Assembly (NCBI GenBank): GCA_025765615.1
Contig: JAIVFJ010000050.1
Coordinates: 124,001 to 188,000 of the forward strand
Source: Zopfochytrium polystomum
Taxonomy: Eukaryota; Chytridiomycota; Chytridiomycetes; Chytridiales; Chytridiaceae
Direction: 5' to 3'
DNA length: 64,000 bases
Under the pieces are notes generated by a model. The model was given only the letters and a program-made list of their open reading frames with translations. It was not told where the DNA came from and did no database searches. Within the stretch, counting starts at the first letter, position 1. Every line of letters begins with the position of its first letter. The position numbers and the translations under genes were made by a program. Shown piece after piece: positions 18,787 through 29,608 of the stretch.

Positions 18787-19764
18787 TCACGGAAGCTCAG
18801 CATACGGGGGAAGAGGCTCGTTCTCCCCCGGCTCCCCAGTGCTCTCCAGCTCCACCGAAGCCTCCACCGCCCTGGGGTGGGCAGTCTTGGAACCAGACCC
18901 ATTCTCACATCCAGCATCAACGGATCTCGCGGGGTCCAAGATCGCGTCCACCTCGCCAGAGCCAGAAGCACCCGACGACGACGGCGGAGGGAAAACTACC
19001 CCAAGCTCAACCAGCCGCCGCTCGAGGTACACTCCCGCGTCCCGCAGCTTGTCCTGCGCGCGCGGCAGGGCCTCCGCCAGCCTGTCTTGCACGCGGGCGC
19101 CGGCCGCCGACAGCCGTCGCTGCAGGCGGCCCCGGTCGTCGTCCAATCGCTGAATCTGGTTCGCGGCGGGATCCGCCGCGGAGTCTCCCTGAGAAAATAG
19201 CTCCTCCATCCATTTTTGCACGCGCGGCAGCGCTTCTGCAAGTCGTTCTTGGACGCGCGCGCCGGCGGCTGATAGCCTTCTCTGCAGGTGGCCGTCTTGA
19301 TCGTCGGACCGTGGAACCTGACGATCGGCCCCAGCCCCTTGCGAGAAGAGACCGGCACTGAGCTCCTCCAACCTCCTTTGCACTCGCGGTAGGGCTTCCT
19401 CAAGCCTGTCTTGCACGCGGGCGCCGGCGGCGGACAGCCTTGCCTGAAGATGGCTCTGAGTGGTGGCGGTGGGAGAAGGTGCCCGCGCCTGGTCGGTGGG
19501 GGTGGAGGAGGTGGAGGAGGGTGTGAGGGCTTGCTCCGTTTCCTTTTGGGTCTTTGGTTTGGTGAAGGGATGTGTGTTTAGTGTCGCGCCTCACTCGCCG
19601 TTAAGGTGTGTGTGTGCGTGGACAGTTACCGTCGATACGGAAGTGGAGTCGGCCTTCGCCGTTGTCGCCTTTGTCGTCGTTGTCGCGGCTGCGAGGAGGC
19701 TCTGCTGAACGCGGGCCGAAGCCTCGGAGAGCTCGTGCTCGATGGTGCCGTTGGTTCGTGTCAT
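18787..19764 (-). CDS. Amphipathic-helix repeat protein (LSAAGARVQ repeats)
   Basis: Two exons: 19764 to about 19630 and about 19552-18787, joined by a GTAACT donor and an AAAG acceptor. The short first exon reads 'IEHELSEASARVQQSLLAA'. Exon 2 has three near-perfect copies of 'LSAAGARVQ(D/E)RL(A/E)EALPR', spaced about 64-66 residues apart and each preceded by 'HLQ(A/R)RLS'. The tail is acidic and Ser-rich and ends 'PLPPYAELP'. The repeats would form long amphipathic helices of the kind seen in lipid-binding or LEA-type proteins; that is inference. I do not recognise a family. A TATA-like GATAAAAG lies about 57 bases upstream. Confidence 0.75.
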
Positions 19765-19820
19765 TGGGGGGGGTGAAGTGAAGGGGGGGGAATGATTCGA
19801 TGATTCTTCTCTCTTTGTGC

Positions 19821-19828
19821 CTTTTATC
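19821..19828 (-). promoter_or_regulatory. TATA-like element of the helix-repeat gene
   Basis: Minus strand GATAAAAG about 57 bases upstream of the start codon at 19764. Confidence 0.4.
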
Positions 19829-20559
19829 AAAGGAACGGGGTCCTGCCTGTCTGTCTCCGTGTTTGTCCGAGGCCCACCAGAGAAAAAGCCCAGGCAATAC
19901 CCCACGAAAATTCTCCTGGCCGGCTAACGAGAAGTTCCGCCTTGAAAACAATGTCGCCCAAAGCGCGAGATAGGGGTGTGCATCACGCGTATCTGTTCGC
20001 CGACTGCTCGGGCAGCCAGGCCAAGGGCGCAAGCCTCAATCGGCGGTTTTTGGGGGCTGCGTGTTTCTGCGTGTTTCTGCGTGTTTCTGTCATTTTGCGG
20101 CCACCTCCTGTTTTAACTTCCGACTTGGCGTTGCCTGGTACTGCATGTCTCGGCGCATTTCAACTGTTTGCTTGCCTCTTAAAACCTTCCCTTTTGGGTG
20201 GTCGCGAATCTCCCCTTCGTCAGCGGTCGGAGAATTTTTCGATTTTGTGCGACGGGACAACGGACTATAAAACTATAAATACCCAACCATTTCCGATCGC
20301 CCCTCGACGCCATCAGCAGCAGCACAACTCCCCACCCACTTCTCGCGTGAGGCCTGTTCTCACGACCCGCCTTGTCAACCAACCCCCACTCTTCAACCCG
20401 ACTCATCTTTCTCCTTCCCAATCAACCACCGCGCACCAGTTGACCTTCTCTCCTGGTTGCGCGGAAACCAACCCATCTCCTTTCCTTGATTCCACGATAG
20501 TACCACCCTTTCGCAAGATGACGATGATCATGATGATCCGTTTCGGTGGAGCCGCCTTC
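19829..20559. other. Intergenic with an isolated TATA element
   Basis: No convincing gene. A plus-strand TATAAATA at 20274-20281 is followed by a pyrimidine/AC-rich stretch, like the leader of a fungal gene. No credible coding sequence starts downstream before the 27-bp repeat array. This may be the promoter of whatever the array belongs to. Confidence 0.4.
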
Positions 20560-21382
20560 CCTATGAGGTCGAAAACAAGTCCTATCCACGGCACGTCGGT
20601 TACGCGAAGCCCTTGCCGTCGGTGGACTTTTGCCTTTCTTCTTCATTGGGGCAACCTTCCCTCGCTCCCCCACCTCCTCCCCCATACTTTTTGTTTTCTG
20701 TCTTGACCATATGAGGTCGAAAACAAGTCCTAGCCGCGATCCCCGTCGATCTGCCGCTCGGACTTGTGTTGCTTCTCTCATTTGGAGCGATCAAATACCC
20801 CGCATCAGGAGAGGGACCCTATGAGGTCGAAAACAAGTCCTAGCTGTGGGACTGATAGCTCATGGTTCTACTGTTGGGATTTGCTTTGGCCCTCACGGAG
20901 GTTCATCTCCCTTTTATCACTTACCGGACTTTCCGAGTTTTCCGATTTTATTAGTATGACATTGAGGCACCGGCCGAAGAGAACCGCTTGGTCTGCCCGG
21001 AATCGCTGTTCATTCAACCAGCGGGCAGCAGCAGCCAATCTTGTCAGTACCCCACATCCCTATTCCTCTCATCGAACTGCCTATGAGGTCGAAAACAAGT
21101 CCTAGCCGCTGAACACCAGATCAGGCCGCTCGGATTTGCTTGTGATTCTCGCTGGTGGATCCCAATTCTCCTACTCTTCGTGCGATGCCTATGAGGTCGA
21201 AAACAAGTCCCAGCCAAAACACGCAACCTGTGTGGATTCGCTGGAACGTGCTTTCGCCTTCACTGGACTCGACAATAGTACAATAGTGCCTCCGACTGTC
21301 GTTCCCCATCAGCCTACCCTCCAAGGTTCGTTGAATCACCAACTTTCTTAACAATCCTATGAGGTCGAAAAAGTCCTAGCCG
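20560..21382 (+). repeat. Six dispersed copies of a 27-bp motif
   Basis: The core TATGAGGTCGAAAACAAGTC occurs at 20562, 20710, 20820, 21082 and 21190, and with a 3-base deletion at 21358. Most copies are followed by CTAGCC. Spacings are 148, 110, 262, 108 and 168 bases. Three copies (2, 4, 6) share a second block, GCCGCTCGG(A/G)(C/T)T, about 25 bases further on. Between the blocks the sequence is unrelated. Read as protein, the core ends in a stop in most copies. The role is unknown. Confidence 0.75.
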
Positions 21383-21454
21383 TGCATTTTTTGTTGCGCC
21401 GCTCGGGCTGATTTTCACACTCACTGAATATAAGTGTCGATATCCGCAGCTTGT

Positions 21455-21470
21455 AGTGGTTTTGCGGAGG
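21455..21470. repeat. Left target-site duplication of the LINE
   Basis: AGTGGTTTTGCGGAGG is repeated exactly at 28853-28868, directly after the A-rich end of the element. Confidence 0.7.
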
Positions 21471-21565
21471 AACCGCGCGGATACCAAAAAAAACTCCGCT
21501 GACTTGGCACTCCGCTTCCCTCCACACGACCGCCGATCGCCCGCGCCACTGTCCCAGCACCGCAG

Positions 21566-23143
21566 ATGCCCGACCTTTCCATCACCACACCCTCTGCTCA
21601 TTATCAACTTCAGATCCCGGTTCCTCCTCCTCCTGACGATAACTGGCAACCTACGCTCGACGCGATTGCCCAAATCTGTACGGACAATTCGATCGATCTA
21701 CTTCGCCCCATCTCCAAATCCACGAACCCCCCCCACGTTACGCTCTCCCTCGCCGCCGAGCCCACCGACGACCGCCTCACCGCAATCCGCGCTGCCTTCT
21801 CCACATACACGGTTTTCTACAATCGTTCCCCTCGTGGTGTCCCTCGTTTTGAGCCTACGTTGCACCTCGCCAATCGCGACTTCACCAACATTATCCTGGT
21901 CACCTATCTAGCGCCTGGTGTCCTCGCGCCCGATTTTGCTTCACACAAAGGCCCTATATCCATCGCGCTCCGTCGGCTGCTGAATTCTTGTGGCACGATC
22001 CTGGACATTGCTTTCACGCACCAACGCAGCTCTGCTACATCCTGCGCCTTTGTACTTTTCCAGAACCCACCGACTGACCCTCCCCCCTTCGCTTTTGTCG
22101 AAGGTGCTGGTGTAAGCCTACGACCCCTCGAAACCCAACACCAACGTGTCGAACGCGTGGCTGACGAGTCTTTCCGCACCGGTGTGCTGTTCAACCTGCC
22201 TCGTTCCTTGACCGCCCACGACCTGGCCCCTTTCGTGTCCAATCTCGGCTGCACCCTAGTCCGAACTCCTGGCTTTTACAACTCCGCCACCAACTCCGCC
22301 GGCCGCTCAAACAAAGCATTCCTTATCTTTCCTTCTCGCAACGATCTACTTTCTTTGGGCGATTCAATCCTTGTAAACGGCCGCCCCACCGCACTCCGAC
22401 CTTATCAAACAGCGGAAAAAGCCCCCTTCATCTGTTGCCAGCGCTGTGGCGCTACAGCCCACAGTACAGCTGTTTGCCCCCTGCTTGCTCGCCAGCCTAA
22501 TCGCCAAACCCCCAAAGTCTCCTCCCCGCTTCCGGAGCCCTCCTCAGCCCCCTCTAATCCTGCTTCCTCCTCAAAACCGACCCCATCCCTGGCGTCCCCC
22601 CCCCATCAAGCAGACCGGCTCGAGATGACCCAGTTCATGAAGGATATACGCTCGCTGATCGCTCAGTCCACCGCACAGCAGAAACAGCAGCTCGATGCCG
22701 CCACCGCTACCTTTGCAGCAGAGCAACAAAACGCCAATCGTGAGCACCTTACAGCTCTGGAACTTCTTCACCGCAACGTCGCCAGCAACACTGAGAGTAT
22801 CTCAACCATTAGCGACCGTCTCACCTCCTTGGAAGACCGTAGCGACAACTTACACGCCGTCCTCCAAACCCAAATTGACAACGCACTCACTGGTATCCGA
22901 AATGGTCTTCATAGTGAGGTGTCCTCTCTCGTTTCCCACGCACTGGACCACTCCTTAGATATTGCCCTTCGTGCACGTGGTGTCACCTTCTCGTCCTCTT
23001 CTCGCGACACCACCCCTGTCCAATCCCCCGCCCGCGACGTCAACATGTCCTCCCCCACTTACTCATCCGTGGCTAGCAACATTATTACTCCCAGAAACTC
23101 ACACACCTCCACCACACACGCCCGTGGGGGCGCCCGCCGCTAA
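21566..23143 (+). CDS. LINE ORF1, gag-like RNA-binding protein (525 aa)
   Basis: Binds the element RNA in the RNP used for target-primed reverse transcription. The N-terminal half has two RRM-like stretches ('HVTLSLAAEPTDDRLTAI'; 'GVLFNLPRSLTAHDLAPFV'). A single CCHC knuckle follows at about residue 290: 'CCQRCGATAHSTAVCP' (C-x2-C-x4-H-x4-C). A Pro-rich linker and a coiled coil with Gln/Ala and Leu heptads ('LELLHRNVASNTESISTI', 'DRLTSLEDRSDNLHAVLQ') follow. The ORF is intact from ATG to TAA. Pyrimidine-rich codon use distinguishes it from the host genes nearby. Confidence 0.85.
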   Translation: MPDLSITTPSAHYQLQIPVPPPPDDNWQPTLDAIAQICTDNSIDLLRPISKSTNPPHVTLSLAAEPTDDRLTAIRAAFSTYTVFYNRSPRGVPRFEPTLHLANRDFTNIILVTYLAPGVLAPDFASHKGPISIALRRLLNSCGTILDIAFTHQRSSATSCAFVLFQNPPTDPPPFAFVEGAGVSLRPLETQHQRVERVADESFRTGVLFNLPRSLTAHDLAPFVSNLGCTLVRTPGFYNSATNSAGRSNKAFLIFPSRNDLLSLGDSILVNGRPTALRPYQTAEKAPFICCQRCGATAHSTAVCPLLARQPNRQTPKVSSPLPEPSSAPSNPASSSKPTPSLASPPHQADRLEMTQFMKDIRSLIAQSTAQQKQQLDAATATFAAEQQNANREHLTALELLHRNVASNTESISTISDRLTSLEDRSDNLHAVLQTQIDNALTGIRNGLHSEVSSLVSHALDHSLDIALRARGVTFSSSSRDTTPVQSPARDVNMSSPTYSSVASNIITPRNSHTSTTHARGGARR

Positions 23144-23176
23144 GTTACACCTTTAGTATCGCTAGTTTCCTTCCTT

Positions 23177-23177
<1 letters not shown>

Positions 23178-23216
<39 letters not shown>
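23178..23216 (+). repeat. 39-base A tract between ORF1 and ORF2
   Basis: An uninterrupted run of 39 A begins 35 bases after the ORF1 stop and ends 44 bases before the ORF2 start. Confidence 0.9.
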
Positions 23217-23218
<2 letters not shown>

Positions 23219-23260
23219 CACATATATTGGCTTCTCTTCTCTTCTGATTACGACGAATAA

Positions 23261-26200
23261 ATGACTCCACCCCCTCCGCCCACTGGCCCACCTCCGGCAC
23301 CACCCCCACCTCGTTTTGCAACTTGGAACGTCGGACGTAACTTTACCGCCAAATGTATCTCCATCCTCGACTGGATGACTGAGGCTGATATCTCTGTTCT
23401 AGCGATACAAGAGTCCGGTTGCTCCGCCCGCAATGCCCTGTTCGCTATTCGCCAACATTCTGCTGACAAATTCATAGGCATCTTCACTGACTCGACCGAC
23501 ACCCATCACGCTGGCGTGGGCTTCATTCTCTCAACCAATCTTCACCGACACGTCACCAACACCGACTGCCACGAGTCTCGAGGCATCTCCCTCACTCTCT
23601 CCTTCCACCGTCGTTCCCTATTTCTGCGCTCCGTCTATTGGCCATCTTCCCGACATTCAGCAGACACAACCCCACTCCGAGCCTGGTGTAATAAACTCCT
23701 CAATCATGACTCAAACAACAACCAACCTTCATACTGGTTTGGAGACTGGAATGCCATCCTCTCGCCCCTCGACCACAGCACCGCCGAACATGTTCCGTTG
23801 GCTCGACAAGGTTTCCTCCCTGCCCTCTCCGCCGCTGGTTTCTTGGACACCTTCCGCTATCTTCACCCACACCTTGCCCTCTTCTCCCACGCCTCCAGAT
23901 CCTCTCCCTATCAATCCCGTTTGGACAGCATCTGGGTTTCCAACACCTTTTCTCACCACCTTATGGCGGCCACCATCGAATCCCCTACCCTGTTTCCACA
24001 CCTCCAGGATATTTCAGACCACTTCCCTTCTTGCGTCACTCTTGCTATCTGCCCTTACACCACCTTTTCTTTTAATCCCCTCCGCCGTCGCATCCTCCGC
24101 CCGAACGATGCCTCAGATGCCCAGAAAGTGGATTTTGCACAATCCATAGCTAACGCCCTTCCCCTCCTGAAGACAGAACTACAAGAGCTTGATGCAAGTC
24201 TTACACCAGCAGAACGCGATTTCCTTGCTCAACCTTCCCTTCCTTTCGAATATCCCTCCATCACCCGCACTTTCCAATACATCCAAGCCCTGGACCACCT
24301 CTCATTGTCCTTCCACGAACTGCTCATCTCTGCTGGCCACCGTTTCCTCCCTCGCTCTGGATCCTCCACCATCCGCACAAAAGCCGACCACCGCTTGACC
24401 CCGTTCATCCATGCTCGGAAGCAAATCGAAAAACTATGGAAACATATGCACAATGGTACGCTACCGCTACACTCCTTTTTATCCTCCATTCCCACCTTCC
24501 CCCCGGAATGGGGGGTCTCTGCACAACGCAACGCTCTTCTCCTTCTACATGCACGTTTCTCCGACGCCCAGCTGTCAGCAGACGACTTCCACAGCAACAC
24601 CCTCCCCCTCCTGCAACGTTTAAGGAAAGCCATTTATCGCGTCCAGCTCTCGTCTGCTGCCTCCTTGAAACGGGCAGATATTGCCACAGCCATCGACCAC
24701 CGACAGGACCTATTCTCCTCCGGCCAAATTCGCACCGTCCTCAATAATATCCTCAACCGGAAACGCACCAACTCCAACATTGACCACATCCTCACAGACA
24801 GCCCAGATGGACCTTACATCGAACACAACCCCGATGACATCCCTCGACTCTGCGCGCAACAAGTGGAGCATTGGTTTCGTCCCCGCACTCTTCAACCTTT
24901 TCCCCCAACCTCGCCCTTTCATGCCGAAATGACTCCTCGCCCTTACGTTGCCCTCGACACCTTTGCCAATATCATGCTTCCACCCTCCCTTGATGAATGC
25001 CGCTCCGTCCTTAACTCTCTTGCTAAAAACAAAGCGGCTGGGCCGTCCCAACTCTCCCGCGAGCTGCTCCTCCTCGCTGGTCCGGACGCAGTCGCCTTCT
25101 TTTCGTCCTTGATCCAACGATCCTTCTTGCTCCTCGACATTCCCTCCTCCTGGTCGCTCACTGCTATCTTTCCCATTCCAAAAAAAGACGTGTGGGGCGG
25201 CGACCTTACAAATCTCCGCCCCATCAGCCTCTGCGAGTTGGCTGCCAAGGTCGTCCAGGGTGTTCGCCTCCGCCGCATTTCCCACATTCTCTCCTCTTCC
25301 CCCTCCATCCTGAAAGGTCGCAACTTCTCTGCCCTCCCTGGTTCCTCACCTGACACACCTCTCCACCTAGTCCGTTCCGCTTTAGATTTCTCTCATGCAA
25401 CCTCCTCCCCCCTTTTCCTCCTGCTGAACGATATTAAGAAGGCCTTCGACAGCGCTCCTGTCGCTGGCCTGATTAGTGCATGGCGCCGCATCCGCCTCCC
25501 AGAGTCATATATTCGCATGCGCGCAAATACGCAAACTCGCTTCCGATCATATGTACTAACCGCTTTTGGCCCGTCTCCCACCTTTCCCATAGGTACCATG
25601 ATACAACAAGGCTCGCTTGAAGGCCCTCTCGATTGGCGCATCTTTTGGGACCCTGTCCTATGCGCTCTGGACCAGCACACACTCGGCATCACCTTTTCTG
25701 TCGAACTTCCCCGTTCCATCCACCCCGCCCTTCTTTCTGCAGCACCCCCCGTGTCCGTAACTGGCTTTGCCTTGGTCGACGACACCAACACCATCGCCAC
25801 TTCCCATGCAGATTTGCAGCGCCAAGCTGATATCCTTTTTGAATATCAGTCGCACAACAACATCGAATCAAATACTCGCAAAATCTTTGTCACGGCCGCC
25901 AACACCGACGATAACACTCCGCAGCAGATCTTATGGGGCGACACCCCCCATCCCCATCCAACCACCTTCTTCCCCCTTCAGGCATCTTGGCAACTTTTTC
26001 ACAGCAGATGGACGCTCTAGTGCCGCTCGCCGACAAATCTCAACCACCATCTCCGACATAATCACTACCCTCCAGGGCAAGGTTGTAGGGGACAAACTCG
26101 CTGCATACGTTTTCCGCAATGTCCTCCTTCCCCGTCTGCGGTTTCTGTGGAAGACTGCGCACCTCCCCCGTACCTTCCTTTTAAATGAAACATCCCACAT

Positions 26201-28533
26201 CCGACGGGCCTTCAAAAAGATTGTGGGCCTCAGTGCTTCCTTTCCCTCCACTATCGTCCATCACCACCTCCTCTATCACATTCCCGATCTTTACGCTGAA
26301 TATTGCTCTGACATGTTCTCTGATCTTCACCACCGCCTAACCGACACTGCCCTTATTGGTCCTATAACTCATATTTTGTTTCAACGTCTCCAACTTTTAT
26401 ACTGTCAAGCCACTCCCCTTTTCACCGACCCTGTACCTCTCCCCTTCTCCCAAACCAGCTTTTCTAACGCTCTTGTTCCCCTTCTCTTTGCCAATCAATT
26501 CTCCATAACATCTTCCCACTTGCCACTTTTCCGGGTTCGAGCCCATCCCATTTCCTCCATCCCGTGGTCCCTCCGCCTCCCCCTTCTCCCCCTTCTCCAA
26601 CGTCAAGGCATTTTCTTCTTCGAACAACTCCTCTCTGCATCCTTACGACCCCTTTCCTTCCGTGGCAGACGGCGTTCTAACACTCAACGGCGGACACTAT
26701 ACCACGAGCTAGAACCCCACTTTCGTACTCTCCCCACGCTTCGCTCCCCGCGCATTCCTTGGTATACCTCCTCGTCGCCGCCTTTCCAACCCCTTTTACC
26801 ACCCTCTCTACCCGGTAGAAATTCCTCCCCCTGCCTCACTCCACCCCATACCCCCCTTTAACGCGCCCGCGGACATCCCCTCCCTCTCAATCTACACTGA
26901 TGGTTCTCTCCGCACCTCTGGTTTCATGTCTGCTGCAATAGTTTCTCGTGACCCACCCTTTTCCTTCCCTGTTGCTCTTCCCGCAATGTCCTCCTCCTCC
27001 ACCACTGCTGAGCTTGTAGGTCTCCTCTCTGCTTTGATCTCCACCCAACATCTCCCACACCCCCTTATCATTCACCTCGACAACAACGCCGTTGTTACCA
27101 CCTTCAATCAACTTTTTGCACCCCCCCTGAACGTCCCTGCCACTTTTTTATCTGCTACCAACTCTCCCAATCCGCCTCCTCCCCCCCCCCCCCCCTCCTA
27201 GTCAGCCGCTCTACTCTCCTCCGTTCTCCTCTTGGCAAACTCTGGGCCATGGTTGCACACACCCTCTCCCTACGACAAGGTCCACTTCCCTCGGTTCAGT
27301 GGATCCGTGGTCACTCCGGTGATGCCGGTAACGAGGCTGCTGATCGCCTCGCCTCTTCCGTCCCAGAAACTACCATCCCTATTCAAATTCCCCTGACTTC
27401 CGACACTATTCTACCTGCAACGGCGCACATCGGCACGACAGCCGTCCTTGGTCAACTCCGTCGTCAACTCCGCCTCCTCCGAGCACACCAGCTCCACTTA
27501 CAATTGGCCACCTACTCCTTTGCTACTCCTTTCCGTGACACCCTCGACATTGTCAACTGGGAGGCCACCTATCTGGCTCTCCACTCGGGACACCGGCCTA
27601 CCACCCTTTTCGACACTCTCCCGGCCTCTGCTCGTCGTAAATTCCGCCTCCAACTCTTCACAGCATCCCTCCCCACGCAATCCCGCCTCTGTCTATGGTA
27701 CCCCCACGCATACCCTGACGGACATTGCCGGCGTTGTGAAGTCGACTCCGAGACCTTCTCCCATCTCTTCTCATGCCCCCACTCCCACGATGCACTCCTT
27801 GCCCTCCAACAATCCCTCGCCTCCGCCCTTGCTGCTTCCACTCCCCCAACACCTCACCACCCGCCCCCCCCACGCTTCCGCTCGCTTTTGGCTCTCCTTG
27901 CCCGAATTTTCCTTCAATCTTGACAATCCCTTTAATTTTCACTCTCTTCTTCGCGGTATTATTCCTCAATCCTTTTATGACATTTTACACTCCCCCCCTT
28001 CCTTCCCAGCCGAGGCAGTCATCACCGCGCTGGTCCGCATCTTCCACGATCTCCTCCTGGACGTCCATCGGCTCATCTGGCGCCCCCGTTGCGATATCAC
28101 CATCGCTTGGGAGAAAGAGCACGGCATCCAACCCTCTGACAAACGCCGACAAAAAACACCGGCTTCCGTATCGACTGCCAGGCGTACCCCATCCCCGGCT
28201 CCTCCGCAGTTTAACCCAGCCCTACCTCCACCTCCTGCTGCACAACAACCACCTGCCCCAAGATATCGACCCCGTCGGGATCGCCCTCCTCACCCTGCCC
28301 TATGCGACATCTGCGGACGCCACCACAACAACCAATGCCCTAGTGACTGGCTTCGTACCGACCAAGGTCGACAAGCGTGGACTCGGCACTACCTCGGCCT
28401 TACCCGCCCTACTCTGGGCTCCCTATGGATCCGGCGATCCGTCAATACCACCAACAGGGACCCAACCAATTCCACACCAACACCACGCACACGACCCCGC
28501 CCACCTGCTTGTGTTCCGCCTGACGTCCACTGA
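23261..28533 (+). pseudogene. LINE ORF2 polyprotein, frame-broken
   Basis: Endonuclease: 'FATWNVGRNFTAKCISILDW', 'VLAIQESG', 'YWFGDWNAILSP', 'DSIWVSN', 'ISDHFP'. Reverse transcriptase: 'NLRPISLCELAAKVVQGV', 'LLNDIKKAFDSAP', 'IQQGSLEGPLDWRIF', and catalytic 'GFALVDDTNTI' (LVDD). RNase H: 'SIYTDGSLRTSGF', 'STTAELVGLLSAL', 'LDNNAVV', 'QWIRGHSGDAGNEAADRLA'. The C-terminal finger is 'CRRCEVDSETFSHLFSCPHS'. A further basic/Pro-rich end has 'CDICGRHHNNQCP'. Frames change at a C5 run near 25972, at about 26700-26800, in a 14-base C run at 27183-27196, and near 27800-27900. Two of these are homopolymers, so sequencing error is possible for those. Confidence 0.85.
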
Positions 28534-28852
28534 CAGCGTACTCTCCCCTCTCTTCCACCCAAATTCCGACCCTTCGTCTTATGTTTACAAACGCTTCCAC
28601 AGCACCTGCTCGACGCTTCTAGCGTGTTCCGGTTGGCCTTGGCCACCTTCTTCTTTCGTTTGCCCCCTTTCCCTTGCGATAGTTCTCCTGTTGCTTTCCC
28701 TTCTTTCTATTTTGCTTGCTTGTTGGCGGCTAGGGTGGCCTGTACTTCGGTTTGGTTCTGCCAAGGTCCTTGGCCTCCGGGTCATACCTGCGTGGCATCT
28801 CACTCTTCCCGTCACGCTGCCTTACTGCGGCGTGGAATAATAAAAAAAAAAA

Positions 28853-28868
28853 AGTGGTTTTGCGGAGG
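28853..28868. repeat. Right target-site duplication of the LINE
   Basis: Exact copy of 21455-21470, immediately after the terminal A run. Confidence 0.7.
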
Positions 28869-29608
28869 GCAACTCTGATCCCTGTTGCGCCAACTTGACT
28901 TTCACGCTCATTCAAACAACACGTGCCATTCAAACAGCGCACGAAAATGTAAAAAATCAAGCACGTGCTCCAAGAGCACCTTTTTTGTTGCCTGGTGGTG
29001 CAGATAGCGGTAGGAGAGTGGCCCGCTGCACGAAGGGCAAGGTTTGAGTCGGCATAGACACGCTGCTCCACCTGACCTCATAACTTCACTTCGCCGGTTT
29101 TTTACTTTTCCGAGTTTGTCACCTCTCCCTTTCCCTCCTTTCAAACGGGGGAGAATCTTCATTTGATTCTCGTGGTACAATATTTCTTTTGCGCTAAACA
29201 GTGATGATCAGCCCATTGTACGACTGAGCAATTGCAACACGAGCATCCGCTGTTCATATCTCACGACTTGACGTCGTAGAAGCCAGCGGGTCTTCTGCCG
29301 TTTCTCGCCCGAATGGGCAGTGCCAGTAGCGATCCACCAGCGGGGGGCAAGGCATAGACGGCGGACGCGACGGGCAGAAGTTCGTCCTTTTTTGGGACTC
29401 ATATCGATACCACTGCAAAACGGCTGAAAAGCAGCAGACTTTTCGCCCATGGCCATGTATGGGTAGCTTGCAGAGCTAAAGAGGGTATGCATCCATCAGG
29501 AGCATGCATAAAATAAAAGCCGGTCTACTTTCAAAACGAAAATGAAACGGATGTATTCGATCGATCGACAAAATTTCGATTTGCGAATAGAGATTTCCAA
29601 AGATTGCG
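28869..29608. other. Intergenic, no gene seen
   Basis: The first 50 bases (GTTGCGCC…CTTTCACGCTCATTC) resemble the stretch just left of the LINE (GTTGCGCC…TTTTCACACTCACTG), so the target array seems to continue here. Nothing else is recognisable up to the next gene. Confidence 0.4.

Larger units (their letters stand above)
21471..28852 (+). mobile_element. Non-LTR retrotransposon (Tad/I-like LINE), full length
   Basis: The element of about 7.4 kb lies between two perfect 16-bp direct repeats and ends in TAATA(n)-A12. It has a 95-base leader, a gag-like ORF1 with a zinc knuckle, and an ORF2 with AP endonuclease, reverse transcriptase, RNase H and a C-terminal Cys/His finger. The presence of RNase H and endonuclease places it among Tad1/I-like fungal LINEs. 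ORF2 carries several frame breaks, so this copy is probably dead. Confidence 0.85.

Noticed and set aside
19942..20706. 254-codon plus-strand frame before the motif array
   Set aside because: Composition changes along its length, it has no domain, and it runs through one motif copy; no support beyond openness.
20560..21382. The six 27-bp motif copies as a CRISPR array
   Set aside because: Spacings vary from 108 to 262 bases, there are no cas genes, and the DNA is eukaryotic.
27448..28840. Two long overlapping frames at the LINE 3' end as separate genes
   Set aside because: One of them continues the ORF2 C-terminus after a frame break; the other is its shadow in Pro/Ser-rich DNA.
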